NCBI GenBank assembly: GCA_944383465.1 | Contig: CALWPQ010000018.1 | Coordinates: forward strand, 1 to 40,891 | DNA length: 40,891 nt | DNA from: an uncultured Clostridia bacterium | Lineage (GTDB): Bacteria > Bacillota > Clostridia > Peptostreptococcales > Anaerovoracaceae | Reading direction: 5' to 3' | Shown here: piece by piece, positions 33,130 through 40,891 of the stretch | How the letters are laid out: each line of letters opens with the position of its first letter | Position numbering within the stretch: position 1 is the stretch's first letter | Program-made: the position numbers and the translations under genes | The notes under the pieces: generated by a model | Seen by the model: only the letters and a program-made list of their open reading frames with translations | Database searches by the model: none | Told to the model about the DNA's origin: nothing

Positions 33130-34533
33130 ATGAAAGTGTACAATACATTAACGCGGAAAAAAGAAGAATTTGTACCGATAGATAAAAACGAAGTAAAGAT
33201 TTATGTATGCGGACCTACCGTGTATAACTTCTTTCATATAGGAAATGCCAGGCCTTTTGTCGTATTTGATACGCTTAGAAGATATCTCGAATACAGAGGG
33301 TATAATGTGAAATTTGTGCAGAACTTCACAGATGTGGACGACAAGATTATAAACAGGGCCAAGGAAGAGGGCATAACGGCGCCCGAGGTTTCAGAAAAAT
33401 ATATCAAGGAATATTTTAAGGATGCGGCGGCGCTTAATGTTAAGCCGGCTACCGTACACCCGAGAGTTTCCGAGCATATTCCTGAGATTATAGATTTTGT
33501 AAAGACGCTTGTGGACAAGGGCTTTGCGTATGAAGTTAACGGAGACGTATATTTTTCGACGAGAAAATTTCCTGAGTACGGCAAACTTTCAAAGCAGAAC
33601 ATAGATGATTTAGAAGCCGGAGCGAGAATCGAAGTAGGCGACATTAAAGAAGACCCGCTCGATTTTGCACTTTGGAAAGCGAGAAAGACGGAGGATGAAA
33701 TAGCGTGGCAGTCGCCTTGGGGTACGGGAAGACCGGGCTGGCACATAGAGTGTTCGGCAATGTCCAAAAAGCACCTCGGCGATACGATAGATATTCACGC
33801 AGGCGGACAGGATTTGCAGTTTCCGCACCACGAAAACGAAATAGCGCAGTCGGAGTGCTGCAATGGGGTGCCGTTTGCAAAATACTGGATGCACAACGGC
33901 TACATCACGATAGATAATGAGAAGATGAGCAAGTCTAAGGGCAATTTCTTTACAGTGCGCGATATCTTAAAGGATTACAGCGGTGAAGTTATGAGGTTTT
34001 TCCTTCTCTCGGGGCATTACAGAAATCCGATAAACTTTTCGGATGCGCTTATGGAGCAGGCGAAAAACGGACTTGCGAGAATGCAGAATGCAAAAGACAA
34101 TCTCGAGTACCTCAAAACTGCTGGTGCTTTAGGCGATATGACAGCAAGCGAGATTGAAACTCTTGAGAAGCTTGGCGAGTACAAAGCCGAGTATATCGAG
34201 AAAATGGACGACGACCTCAACACAGCGGATGCCATTACAGCGATATTCGAGATGATATCGGCGATAAATACGGAGACTCGCGGCGGAGCGACGAGAAGCT
34301 TTGCTGCTGAAGCGCTTACAGCTTTGACTGAGCTTACGGATGTGCTCGGTCTTCTTCAAAGTAAGGAAGAGACTGACGCTATTAGCGATGAAGTTCGGGC
34401 GCTTGTAGACGAGAGACAGAAGGCGAGAGCGGAAAAGAATTTTGCGCGCGCAGATGAGATAAGAGATATTCTTAAAGAAAAGGGGATTATCCTTAAAGAT
34501 ACGCCTCAGGGGGTACAGATTATTAAGGAATAA
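33130..34533 (+). CDS. cysS: Cysteinyl-tRNA synthetase
   Basis: This class I synthetase of 467 residues charges tRNA-Cys. It shows the zinc-site Cys in [20 protein letters not shown] with the HIGH-type HIGN motif, [30 protein letters not shown] and the [10 protein letters not shown] motif. The C-terminal helical domain ends [17 protein letters not shown]. It is the first gene of the conserved Firmicutes block cysS-mrnC-rlmB-sigH. AGAGG lies 8 bases before the ATG. No T-box consensus is present upstream. Confidence 0.95.
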   Translation: MKVYNTLTRKKEEFVPIDKNEVKIYVCGPTVYNFFHIGNARPFVVFDTLRRYLEYRGYNVKFVQNFTDVDDKIINRAKEEGITAPEVSEKYIKEYFKDAAALNVKPATVHPRVSEHIPEIIDFVKTLVDKGFAYEVNGDVYFSTRKFPEYGKLSKQNIDDLEAGARIEVGDIKEDPLDFALWKARKTEDEIAWQSPWGTGRPGWHIECSAMSKKHLGDTIDIHAGGQDLQFPHHENEIAQSECCNGVPFAKYWMHNGYITIDNEKMSKSKGNFFTVRDILKDYSGEVMRFFLLSGHYRNPINFSDALMEQAKNGLARMQNAKDNLEYLKTAGALGDMTASEIETLEKLGEYKAEYIEKMDDDLNTADAITAIFEMISAINTETRGGATRSFAAEALTALTELTDVLGLLQSKEETDAISDEVRALVDERQKARAEKNFARADEIRDILKEKGIILKDTPQGVQIIKE

Positions 34534-34540
34534 GATATGA

Positions 34541-35449
34541 ATGGGCAAATCTGAGTTTGGCAACGTAAGATCTTTTAAAAAAGTTATAATTATCATCGCA
34601 GCAGTAATTGTAGGACTTGCCGCCGGATTGGCTATATCATTTATCAGGTGCAGAGATTTGAGCCTCGAACTTGCTGAGCTGGAAGAGCAGCTGGAAAATG
34701 TGCCGGCTGATGCTGGGCAGGGAGAAAACATTTCCGTAAGCGATAGTGCGGCAGACAAGGAGCTTGCTTATCAGTCGCTGTTTCCTGATATGTATGTTGA
34801 AGAAGCTGCAGAATTTGCTCATATATATAACGAAGACAGATATTTTTATTTTACATTTGACGGGGGACCGTCAGATAGTACGGAAGTGATACTCGACACG
34901 CTTTCGGAGCTGGGAATAAAGGCGACATTTTTTGTTTCCGGGGGAGAAAATACGGATGGCAGCGAGGAGATAATAAAGCGTATTTACGACGAGGGGCACA
35001 CTATAGGAATATACGGTCATACGCTGCCGGCAAATAGGCTTTATCAGTCAGTCGAGACTTATCTTGCAGACTTTAACAAGGAATTTGAGTATGTTTACAG
35101 CATTACTGGTGAAAAGCCCCGGATTTTCAGATTCAGAAATGGAACGGTAAATAAATATAATATGCATATAAGAAAACAGCTTACGGCAGAGATGTTAAGA
35201 CGCGGATTTGTGTACTACGATTGGAATGCGGCGTGCGGTGACAATGAGGCAGGAGCCGATGCGGAAAGCATAGCGGATATGGCGATTATGACGGCGCAGG
35301 AAAAGCAGCGCATATTCCTTCTGATGCACGATACGGAGTCAAGCACTGAAACGGCGGAGGCCATCCGCAGCATAGTTAAGCATTACAGCGAAAAATCTTA
35401 TGTGTTCGGTGCCTTAACAAATGACGTGAGACCGATTACATTTGACTGA
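34541..35449 (+). CDS. Polysaccharide-deacetylase-like (NodB fold) membrane protein with degenerate metal site
   Basis: The 302-residue protein has one N-terminal transmembrane helix (about residues 13-34), a short acidic coiled-coil-like segment and an external NodB-type domain from about residue 100. The family motif TFDDGPS reads TFDGGPS (Asp107, Gly108). The usual GHxIGxHxxSH reads GHTIGIYGHTLP, so both metal-binding histidines are replaced (Tyr158, Leu162). The region FRFRNGTVNKYN stands where active relatives have an RFPGGS-like sequence, and YYDWNAACGD is retained. It probably binds rather than deacetylates glycans, or uses a changed site. It starts 8 bases after the cysS stop, so it is in the cysS operon. 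Confidence 0.82.
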   Translation: MGKSEFGNVRSFKKVIIIIAAVIVGLAAGLAISFIRCRDLSLELAELEEQLENVPADAGQGENISVSDSAADKELAYQSLFPDMYVEEAAEFAHIYNEDRYFYFTFDGGPSDSTEVILDTLSELGIKATFFVSGGENTDGSEEIIKRIYDEGHTIGIYGHTLPANRLYQSVETYLADFNKEFEYVYSITGEKPRIFRFRNGTVNKYNMHIRKQLTAEMLRRGFVYYDWNAACGDNEAGADAESIADMAIMTAQEKQRIFLLMHDTESSTETAEAIRSIVKHYSEKSYVFGALTNDVRPITFD

Positions 35450-35567
35450 GGATGTTAAATTGCGTGCATAGAGGTCATCGGCGGAAAAAGACAGCGGCAA
35501 ATGATCTTTTTATGAACATCGGTGCTGTGATAAAGGATAAATTAAAATAGGCAAATAGGAAGGCGTA

Positions 35568-36140
35568 ATGGATGTAAAAAAACTTAATACCACTTCGCTT
35601 GCGTATATTGGCGATGCGGTATACGAAGTGTATGTCAGGTCGCATGTAATGGAAAAAGATGCGGCGCATACTGATGCTCTTCACAGACGCGCTGTAGCGT
35701 TTGTGCGTGCGGACGGACAGGCGCAGGTGATAAAGCGCCTTATGAGAGAGCGCGAAGCCGCGCAGACTGATAAGCGCGTGCGTGTTTCTGCGGAGTATAA
35801 AGATGCTGCGGCTTTGGGCAGCGGCGGTGATTTGGGCGGCTGCAGGGACTTGCTCAGCAAAACTTTGGATGCGGGCGAGAGCGCGGAGTATAGTGCGCGC
35901 GAGTGTGATTCGGCAGATGCGCGTTTTCTGCTGACTGCTGAAGAGGCAGCGCTTGTGCGGCGCGCGCGTAACAGGAAGTCCGCTACAAAACCCAAAAATG
36001 TCGATCCCATCACATATAAATGGGCGACAGCGTTTGAGGCGCTTGTAGGTTTTCTTTACCTGACAGGGCAGACCGAAAGACTTGATTTGTTTGCAAAAAC
36101 TGCTATATCTTACATAGAAAACGAATTGTGGCAAAAGTAA
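35568..36140 (+). CDS. mrnC: Mini-ribonuclease III with a large internal insertion
   Basis: Mini-III matures 23S rRNA in Firmicutes by trimming the double-stranded precursor ends. The protein has the N-terminal half of the RNase III catalytic domain (SLAYIGDAVYEVYVR, acidic Asp16 and Glu20; HRRAVAFVRADGQAQVI) and the C-terminal half (LLTAEEAALVRRARNRKSAT, TYKWATAFEALVGFLYLTG with the second acidic pair). Between them residues about 62-118 form an extra alanine-, arginine- and glycine-rich segment absent from typical 130-145 residue family members, giving 190 residues in all. AGGAAGG lies about 6 bases before the ATG. It follows the deacetylase-like gene by 118 bases. Confidence 0.88.
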   Translation: MDVKKLNTTSLAYIGDAVYEVYVRSHVMEKDAAHTDALHRRAVAFVRADGQAQVIKRLMREREAAQTDKRVRVSAEYKDAAALGSGGDLGGCRDLLSKTLDAGESAEYSARECDSADARFLLTAEEAALVRRARNRKSATKPKNVDPITYKWATAFEALVGFLYLTGQTERLDLFAKTAISYIENELWQK

Positions 36141-36144
36141 AATG

Positions 36145-36182
36145 CCGCTTTTCTTGTATATGGCAGAAAATCAGCGGTTTTA
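36145..36182 (+). terminator. Probable intrinsic terminator after mrnC
   Basis: CCGCT (36145-36149) pairs with AGCGG (36173-36177). Further TTTC/GAAA pairing lies inside, separated by a small bulge, and TTTTAT follows. Confidence 0.5.
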
Positions 36183-36332
36183 TCATATGTAAAATACAGA
36201 ATTTGTTGTTTGAACGTATGCATAGCTGTAAATATAAAAGGTAAATATTTATATATTTTCGAGCTGCTGTGCTGCGGCCGCATATGAAAAGCGGAAGTAA
36301 TTTTAGTATAAAATTGAAAGGATAAAGACGAT

Positions 36333-37163
36333 ATGAGCAAAGCGGATGTTTTATTTGTGAATATGTGCAGAGATATTATAGAAAACGGCTATTCTTCTGA
36401 GGGCCAGCAGGTGCGGCCGCGCTGGGAGGACGGAACTCCGGCACATACGATAAAGCGCTTCGGCATTGTGAACAGATATGACCTTGCCGAGGAATTTCCG
36501 GCGCTGACATTGCGACCGACCGCAATAAAGTCGGCTGTTGATGAAGTCCTTTGGATATGGCAAAGAAAATCCAACAATATCAATGACTTGAAGCCGCATA
36601 TATGGGACGAGTGGGCTGATGAGGACGGCTCAATCGGTAAGGCTTACGGCTATCAAATGGGTGTCAAATATAAATTTGTGCAGGGTGAAATGGATCAGGT
36701 TGATAATGTGCTTTGGAATTTGAAAAATGCCCCATATTCTCGCAGAATAATGACAAATATATACAATTTTGCAGACTTGAGTGAGATGAATCTCGAGCCG
36801 TGCGCATACAGTATGACCTTCAATGTTACGGGGAATAAGCTGAATGCTATACTCAATCAGCGTTCACAGGATATCCTCGCCGCTAATAACTGGAATGTGG
36901 TGCAGTATTCCGTGCTTGTGCATATGTTCGCACAGGTATCGGGGCTTGTACCGGGTGAGCTCGTACATGTTATCGCAGATGCCCACATATATGACAGGCA
37001 CATAGATATAGTAAAAGAGCTCATAGAGCGTCCGCAGTATCCGGCGCCGAAATTCAGGCTCAATCCGGATATAAAGAATTTCTATGACTTTACAACAGAT
37101 GATATCGAGATTACGGATTATCAGAAAAACCCGCAGATAACCGGTATTCCGATTGCGGTATAA
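36333..37163 (+). CDS. thyA: Thymidylate synthase
   Basis: The 276-residue enzyme methylates dUMP to dTMP using 5,10-methylenetetrahydrofolate, which leaves dihydrofolate. Visible parts are GTPAHTIKRFGIVNRYDL, the WIWQRKSNNINDLKPHIWDEWA segment, the catalytic Cys in LEPCAYSMTF, the phosphate-binding QRSQD, NWNVVQYSVL and DAHIYDRHID. It resembles the Bacillus/Clostridium ThyA branch and not the flavin-dependent ThyX that often occupies this place in Firmicutes. Its dihydrofolate product is recycled by the enzyme encoded at 38409, so the two genes form a functional pair. AAAGGAT lies about 9 bases before the ATG. Confidence 0.95.
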   Translation: MSKADVLFVNMCRDIIENGYSSEGQQVRPRWEDGTPAHTIKRFGIVNRYDLAEEFPALTLRPTAIKSAVDEVLWIWQRKSNNINDLKPHIWDEWADEDGSIGKAYGYQMGVKYKFVQGEMDQVDNVLWNLKNAPYSRRIMTNIYNFADLSEMNLEPCAYSMTFNVTGNKLNAILNQRSQDILAANNWNVVQYSVLVHMFAQVSGLVPGELVHVIADAHIYDRHIDIVKELIERPQYPAPKFRLNPDIKNFYDFTTDDIEITDYQKNPQITGIPIAV

Positions 37164-37442
37164 ATTTTGTGCTGTTTAGTACAAGGATTTTAGAAAAGAC
37201 AGTTTTGAAATTAAATTTGAAGATGATAGAAGAATTCAGTAAGCGAATAAACTATGCATTGTCATAGTCCGCAGATAAAAGGCTTTTATGGGAATATAGA
37301 TTTTTATTATAAATAGCAGCAGGTTGATGAGCGGGAAACTTTGCATATGATTTTCAGATGAAAAAGGAGCAGCGAGCCTGAAAGCGGAGGCTTGGAGAAA
37401 TCGCAGAATATCAAAAATTGAGATTAAGGAAATTTAGACAGA
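37164..37442. other. Gap between thyA and the DUF4180 gene; nothing firm
   Basis: No gene can be supported here. A short 7 bp stem (37167-37173 with 37178-37184) just after the thyA stop is followed by GGATTTT and could be a weak terminator. The remainder is AT-rich and unstructured to the eye. Confidence 0.4.
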
Positions 37443-37808
37443 ATGAATATAAAGCATATAAAACAGAACGGAATTGATATGGTCCTCGTTTCTGGAAAGG
37501 AAAAGATTATTAAGGATGCGCAGTCGGCGCTCGATTTGGCGATGACTGCTAAATATGAGTGCGGTTCTTATCGTATTGCAATAGATAAAAATGTGGTTGC
37601 CGAGGAATTTTTTGTATTGAGCAGTGGAATGGCGGGTGAAATCCTGCAAAAATTTTTGAATTATCATATAAAGGCGGCGGTTTTCGGCGATTATTCACAT
37701 TATACAAGCAAGCCGCTTAAGGACTTTATTTACGAGGCTAACTGCGGCAAGGATTTTTTCTTTTTGACAACAAAGGAAGAGGCGTTAAATAAGCTGACGG
37801 AGGTATAG
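37443..37808 (+). CDS. DUF4180 domain protein
   Basis: The 121-residue cytoplasmic protein has the DUF4180 pattern: an N-terminal strand-rich part (GIDMVLVSGKEKIIKDAQSALDLAM), the central CGSYRIAIDKNVVAEEFFVLSSGMAGEILQKF and the final AVFGDYSHYTSKPLKDFIYEANCGKDFFFL. No catalytic activity is known for the family; such genes often sit beside small regulators. There is no strong ribosome site before the ATG. It is followed by a broken small gene and a TfoX-N gene. Confidence 0.7.
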   Translation: MNIKHIKQNGIDMVLVSGKEKIIKDAQSALDLAMTAKYECGSYRIAIDKNVVAEEFFVLSSGMAGEILQKFLNYHIKAAVFGDYSHYTSKPLKDFIYEANCGKDFFFLTTKEEALNKLTEV

Positions 37809-37824
37809 ACATAAGGAGAAGTCT

Positions 37825-38002
37825 ATGGAAAAGAGCAAAAAATCGCAGCAGATTAAATTGATTGATGAGACTTTTGGAATAATTTGAATAAAAGCCTGTG
37901 CCAGTTGTTTATAATAAAGCTCTTGATGGCGCTAAGCGCTTGTATACGCGGATGATGGATAATTTAGAATGTGATTATTATACCTTATACAAAAATGAAT
38001 GA
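37825..38002 (+). pseudogene. Broken small gene between the DUF4180 and TfoX-N genes
   Basis: A good ribosome site (AAGGAG, 8 bases) precedes an ATG at 37825, but the frame ends after 20 codons (begins MEKSKKSQQI, ends TFGII). A second frame then reads protein-like for about 35 codons (KPVPVVYNKALDGAKRLYT, then RMMDNLECDYYTLYKNE) to a TGA at 38000-38002. Joining the two needs a frameshift and removal of stop codons, so this looks like a small gene of about 58 codons damaged by an indel. I do not recognise the family. A real 20-residue peptide is the alternative reading. Confidence 0.45.
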
Positions 38003-38028
38003 GGGCGTTTGTCAAAAGGAGCAGCGAT

Positions 38029-38352
38029 ATGGCATCGAGTAAAGAATATATGGAATTTATATTAGGCCAGCTTTCAGGGCTTTCCGAGTTGTCGATAAGA
38101 GCAATGATGGGTGAATATATCATTTATTACCGCGGAAAGGTTGTAGGCGGAATATACGATGACAGGCTGCTTGTCAAGCCCGTGGCATCTGCTGCGGCGT
38201 ATCTAAAGACAGTTTTGTATGAGCTGCCTTATGAAGGCGGCAGGAAAATGCTGCTTGTTGACGATGTAGATAGCAGAGAGTATCTTGAGGGTCTGCTTGC
38301 AGCGATGTACGACGACTTATCGGAGCCGAAGCAGAAGAAACAGAAAAAATAA
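38029..38352 (+). CDS. TfoX N-terminal domain protein
   Basis: The 107-residue protein matches the TfoX-N (Sxy N-terminal) domain alone: EYMEFILGQLSGLSELSIRAMMGEYIIYYRGKVVGGIYDDRLLVKPV, then a helix and a lysine-rich tail. In Gammaproteobacteria full TfoX controls competence, but single-domain TfoX-N proteins in Firmicutes have no proven role. ATG 38029 is preferred over 37999 because AAGGAG lies 7 bases before it. It belongs to a group of small accessory genes inserted between thyA and the dihydrofolate reductase gene. Confidence 0.8.
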   Translation: MASSKEYMEFILGQLSGLSELSIRAMMGEYIIYYRGKVVGGIYDDRLLVKPVASAAAYLKTVLYELPYEGGRKMLLVDDVDSREYLEGLLAAMYDDLSEPKQKKQKK

Positions 38353-38408
38353 AGGCGGAAGAATTAAGCAAGACTTAACAATGAGGGCATATACAAAGGA
38401 GAATAAAA

Positions 38409-38939
38409 ATGAAAGCTATTGCGGCAGTAGATAAAAATTGGGGAATAGGAAAGGATGGTAAGCTTTTGGCGCATTTGCCTGGAGATCTTAAATATTTCAG
38501 GGAAAACACGCTGGGAAAGGTGCTGATAATGGGCAGAAAAACGCTGGAATCACTTCCGGGAGGGAAAGCGCTTCCGGGCAGGACGACGATAGTGCTTTCC
38601 GGCGATGAGAATTACGAGCCCAAGGCGGCGGAAGGCGCGAGAACTTTACTCGCAACATCGTTTGATGAACTGATGGCGATGCTGCTTTCTATGGAATTTG
38701 CGGAAGGTATAGACCTTGAAGAGGATGTTATGGTATGCGGCGGAGAAAGCGTATACAAGCAATTTTTTCCATATTGCAACGAAATCCTTATCACCAAGAT
38801 AGATGAGAAATTTTCGGCGGACAAGTATTTTGAAAATCTCGATGAGCTTGCTATATCAGGTATGCTGAAAATAACGTATGAGAGCGAAGTGCAGGAAGAT
38901 AACGGTATAAAGTATAAATTTGTAAAATACAGCAGGTAG
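38409..38939 (+). CDS. folA: Dihydrofolate reductase
   Basis: The 176-residue enzyme reduces dihydrofolate to tetrahydrofolate with NADPH. It has AIAAVDKNWGIGKDGKLLAHLPGDLKYF (substrate-binding acidic residue Asp26, with LPGDL in place of the common LPADL), LIMGRKTLESLP, the TTIVLSG strand and MVCGGESVYKQFFPYC. It serves thymidylate synthesis, whose gene thyA lies 1.2 kb upstream, and the folate pool used by PanB. AAGGAG lies 6 bases before the ATG. Confidence 0.94.
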   Translation: MKAIAAVDKNWGIGKDGKLLAHLPGDLKYFRENTLGKVLIMGRKTLESLPGGKALPGRTTIVLSGDENYEPKAAEGARTLLATSFDELMAMLLSMEFAEGIDLEEDVMVCGGESVYKQFFPYCNEILITKIDEKFSADKYFENLDELAISGMLKITYESEVQEDNGIKYKFVKYSR

Positions 38940-39057
38940 CAGGAGGTGCTGATTTATAAGGGAAAAGGGCAATCAAAAGAATTGTTAATGGCTGAAAAAT
39001 ACTGCGGAAAAGACACGAAAATATTAGATTTGCGGGTGTATACAAAGAGGAGAATAA

Positions 39058-39804
39058 ATGAATTCAGGTAAGACAAATTTGATAATAGGACGCAATCCTG
39101 TGACAGAAGCGCTGCGTGCGGGACGTGATATAGATAAGCTTATGGTAGGACCGGGACTTGAGGGCTCGATTAAAAAAATCATAGGGATGGCAAAAGAAAA
39201 GCGCATTCCAATAATATTTACTGACAAAGCCGCACTTGACAGAGCATCGGGAGGCGGCGCACATCAAGGCGTCATAGCATATGTGTCGGTCTATGAATAC
39301 TGTGAGGTGAAAGACATACTCAAAGCGGCTCGCGAAAAGGGAGAAGATCCTTTCATAATAATACTCGATGGACTTGAGGATCCGCATAATCTGGGCGCGA
39401 TAATGCGTACGGCGGAGGGCGCCGGCGCGCATGGAGTAATAGTGCCGAAACGAAGAAGCGTTGGGCTGACAGAGACAGTTGCCAAGGCATCTGCGGGAGC
39501 AGTTGAATATGTTCCTGTTGCGCGCGTTGTCAATATTGCGCGCACGATAGACGAACTCAAACGCGAGGGTCTTTGGATAGTGGCTTGTGATATGGGAGAA
39601 CAAATGTATTACGAAGCCGATCTGACAGGAGCTGTTGCTGTAGTTATCGGTTCGGAAGGCTTTGGCATCAGCAGACTCGTGCGCGAGAAGTGCGATTTTA
39701 CCGTATCGATGCCAATGAGAGGAAAGATTACCTCACTTAATGCATCGAATGCGGCGGCGGTACTTATGTATGAGGTAAGACGCCAGCGAGATATAAAAGA
39801 ATAG
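39058..39804 (+). CDS. rlmB: 23S rRNA (guanosine-2'-O-)-methyltransferase RlmB (TrmH/SpoU family)
   Basis: The 248-residue protein has an N-terminal RNA-binding domain (NLIIGRNPVTEALRAGRDIDKLMV) and a C-terminal SPOUT domain. The three SpoU motifs are ILDGLEDPHNLGAIMRTAEGAGAHGVI, VVIGSEGFGISRLVREKCD and MPMRGKITSLNASNAAAVLMYE, which form the trefoil knot that binds S-adenosylmethionine. It methylates ribose of 23S rRNA, at G2251 in E. coli. It keeps its Firmicutes position between the cysS-mrnC genes and sigH. A GAGGAG site lies just upstream of the ATG. Confidence 0.93.
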   Translation: MNSGKTNLIIGRNPVTEALRAGRDIDKLMVGPGLEGSIKKIIGMAKEKRIPIIFTDKAALDRASGGGAHQGVIAYVSVYEYCEVKDILKAAREKGEDPFIIILDGLEDPHNLGAIMRTAEGAGAHGVIVPKRRSVGLTETVAKASAGAVEYVPVARVVNIARTIDELKREGLWIVACDMGEQMYYEADLTGAVAVVIGSEGFGISRLVREKCDFTVSMPMRGKITSLNASNAAAVLMYEVRRQRDIKE

Positions 39805-39972
39805 ACTTTTAGGATTTTAAGAGGTAGGCGGACTGTAATACAGCTTTTATTTATTAAAGGAAAGGCTGAATATTCCGGTGGAAAAACGTATATGGGGATA
39901 GGGAGATTGTTTTCGTTTTGAACTGTTTGAGCAGCGAATGGAATCGATCAAAAGTGCGGATGGAGAGAAGCT

Positions 39973-40581
39973 GTGACTGAAAATTATAATTTATTTAATG
40001 ATGAAAAGTTGGCGGAGCTCGCGCAGGCGGGTGATGAAACTGCGGAAGAGGTTCTGATAAATCGTTATAAGGAGCTTGTGAAAAGCAGGGCGCGCATGTA
40101 TTTTATTGCGGGAGCGGATGCTGAAGATGTTATTCAGGAAGGAATGATAGGGCTTTTTAAGGCTGTGCGAGATTATTGCAGTGATCGTGATACTCTGTTT
40201 AGGACGTTTGCGGCCGTATGTATCAACAGACAGATAATAACGGCAATAAAGACGGCAAAGCGCATGAAACACGGTCCGCTTAATAATTCGATATCACTGA
40301 ATAGACCGCTTGAGGAAAGCGGCGGTGAAAAAGATGTGATAGAGAATATTCTCGCAGCACCTGTGAGCAATCCGGAAGAAATGATACTTATTCAGGATAC
40401 GATTGATGAAATAACTTCGGCAATGTCACAGATTTTGAGCAAATTTGAACTCCAGGTATGGCAGCTTTATATTTCCGGTCAGAATTATACCGATATAGCC
40501 GAGAAAACAGGCAAGAGTCCGAAGTCGATAGATAACGCGCTTCAGCGCATAAAGCGAAAAATCGCGGCGGAATATTATTGA
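39973..40581 (+). CDS. sigH: RNA polymerase sigma factor SigH (sporulation/stationary phase)
   Basis: The 202-residue sigma-70 family protein has region 2 in INRYKELVKSRARMYFIAGADAEDVIQEGMIGLFKAVRDY and FRTFAAVCINRQIITAIKTAKR, and region 4 in LSKFELQVWQLYISGQNYTDIAEKTGKSPKSIDNALQRIKRK. Sequence and place (after rlmB, before tuf) identify it as SigH, which starts sporulation and stationary-phase transcription in Firmicutes. It begins with GTG at 39973 with GGAGAG 5 bases upstream. Usually yacP (rae1) lies between rlmB and sigH; here the 168 bases are empty. Confidence 0.93.
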   Translation: MTENYNLFNDEKLAELAQAGDETAEEVLINRYKELVKSRARMYFIAGADAEDVIQEGMIGLFKAVRDYCSDRDTLFRTFAAVCINRQIITAIKTAKRMKHGPLNNSISLNRPLEESGGEKDVIENILAAPVSNPEEMILIQDTIDEITSAMSQILSKFELQVWQLYISGQNYTDIAEKTGKSPKSIDNALQRIKRKIAAEYY

Positions 40582-40606
40582 CATTGAATGGTAAATATAG
40601 TAGTAT
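40578..40606 (+). promoter_or_regulatory. Promoter of the tRNA-Thr/tuf unit, overlapping the sigH stop codon
   Basis: A perfect TTGACA (40578-40583) overlaps the sigH TGA. TAGTAT at 40601-40606 follows at 17 bases, and TATAAA at 40604-40609 is a less well spaced alternative. Confidence 0.6.
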
Positions 40607-40625
40607 AAATTCGTACAAGTATTGT

Positions 40626-40702
<77 letters not shown>

Positions 40703-40768
40703 CTTCAGAAATATGTGTCAGGCGTGGCCTGATCCATAAATTATTTAAAGATTTACGGAGGTTCTAAA
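40703..40768 (+). promoter_or_regulatory. Leader between tRNA-Thr and tuf with a small hairpin
   Basis: A 6 bp hairpin with loop GTG (40718-40732) lies between the tRNA and the tuf ribosome site GGAGG (40757-40761). It has no U-run, so it is more likely a processing or stabilising element than a terminator. Confidence 0.35.
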
Positions 40769-40891
40769 ATGGCAAAGCAAAAGTTTGAAAGAAATAAGCC
40801 GCATGTAAATATCGGAACAATCGGTCACGTAGACCACGGCAAGACAACACTTACAGCAGCAATAACAAAGACACTTCACCAGAGATACGGA
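40769..40891 (+). CDS. tuf: Elongation factor Tu (5' part, cut by the window end)
   Basis: The first 41 codons are present. They start [20 protein letters not shown] and include the G1 loop [19 protein letters not shown] lies 7 bases before the ATG. The protein delivers aminoacyl-tRNA to the ribosome. In many Clostridia tuf follows rpmG, secE, nusG and the rpl/rpo genes, so its place directly after sigH and a tRNA is a local arrangement. Confidence 0.95.
   Translation, partial: MAKQKFERNKPHVNIGTIGHVDHGKTTLTAAITKTLHQRYG

Noticed and set aside
35475..36134. A 219-codon open frame on the minus strand opposite mrnC
   Set aside because: It has no ribosome site or protein-like domains and mirrors a real gene; GC-rich codon use in mrnC keeps the opposite frame open.

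Overview
The window is a stretch of ordinary bacterial chromosome from an anaerobic Firmicute of the class Clostridia. The evidence is a SigH-type sporulation sigma factor, the Firmicutes gene order cysS / mrnC / rlmB / sigH, strong TTGACA/TATAAT promoters, AGGAGG ribosome sites, intrinsic terminators after most transcription units, and butyrate and amino-acid fermentation genes (CoA-transferase, 3-hydroxybutyryl-CoA dehydrogenase, aminotransferases). I cannot name the genus safely. No insertion sequence, prophage, CRISPR array or rRNA was seen.

Layout. 1-5.1 kb: the tail of an acidic protein, a small membrane protein on the minus strand, a COG2509-type FAD protein, a TetM/EF-G-like GTPase fused to a C-terminal YacP/Rae1-like NYN nuclease domain, and a CmpB-like membrane protein. 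5.2-8.4 kb: a complete pantothenate operon (panG-like reductase, panB, panC, panD) behind a strong promoter and a leader that folds as two tandem hairpins, each with two bulged adenosines, matching the known pan motif. 8.4-15.9 kb: asnS, a MATE exporter, a two-subunit CoA-transferase, a GntR/FCD regulator, the 3' remnant of a 2-oxoacid oxidoreductase gamma subunit, and an aminotransferase. 16.1-19.9 kb: a second aminotransferase divergent from a three-gene polar amino acid ABC importer. 20.0-26.2 kb: a CarD-like regulator on the minus strand, then prfA, a TsaC/Sua5 protein, rpiB, upp, tyrS and a second GntR/FCD regulator. 26.3-33.0 kb: rplM-rpsI with a structured leader, pgi, an LCP-family protein, hbd, a cyclophilin and a secreted LysM-G5-M23 protein. 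33.0-40.9 kb: cysS, a degenerate polysaccharide-deacetylase-like protein, mrnC with an insertion, thyA, DUF4180, a broken small gene, a TfoX-N protein, dihydrofolate reductase, rlmB, sigH, tRNA-Thr(GGT) and the start of tuf.

How the genes fit together. The themes are coenzyme A supply (pan operon) and its use in CoA-thioester fermentation (CoA-transferase, hbd), amino acid uptake and transamination, translation (two ribosomal proteins, three aminoacyl-tRNA synthetases, RF1, EF-Tu, rRNA and tRNA modification), thymidylate/folate metabolism (thyA beside dihydrofolate reductase), and envelope proteins.

The most interesting points are these. (1) The ribosome-protection-type GTPase is fused to a Rae1-like NYN nuclease, while the usual yacP/rae1 slot between rlmB and sigH holds no gene. 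(2) The pan leader has two hairpins of the same architecture. (3) A cysS promoter sits so that its transcript would lack half of the terminator it overlaps. (4) Several proteins have altered active sites or insertions (deacetylase-like protein, M23 peptidase, Mini-III). (5) A structured, terminator-bearing element of unknown function lies ahead of the first GntR regulator.
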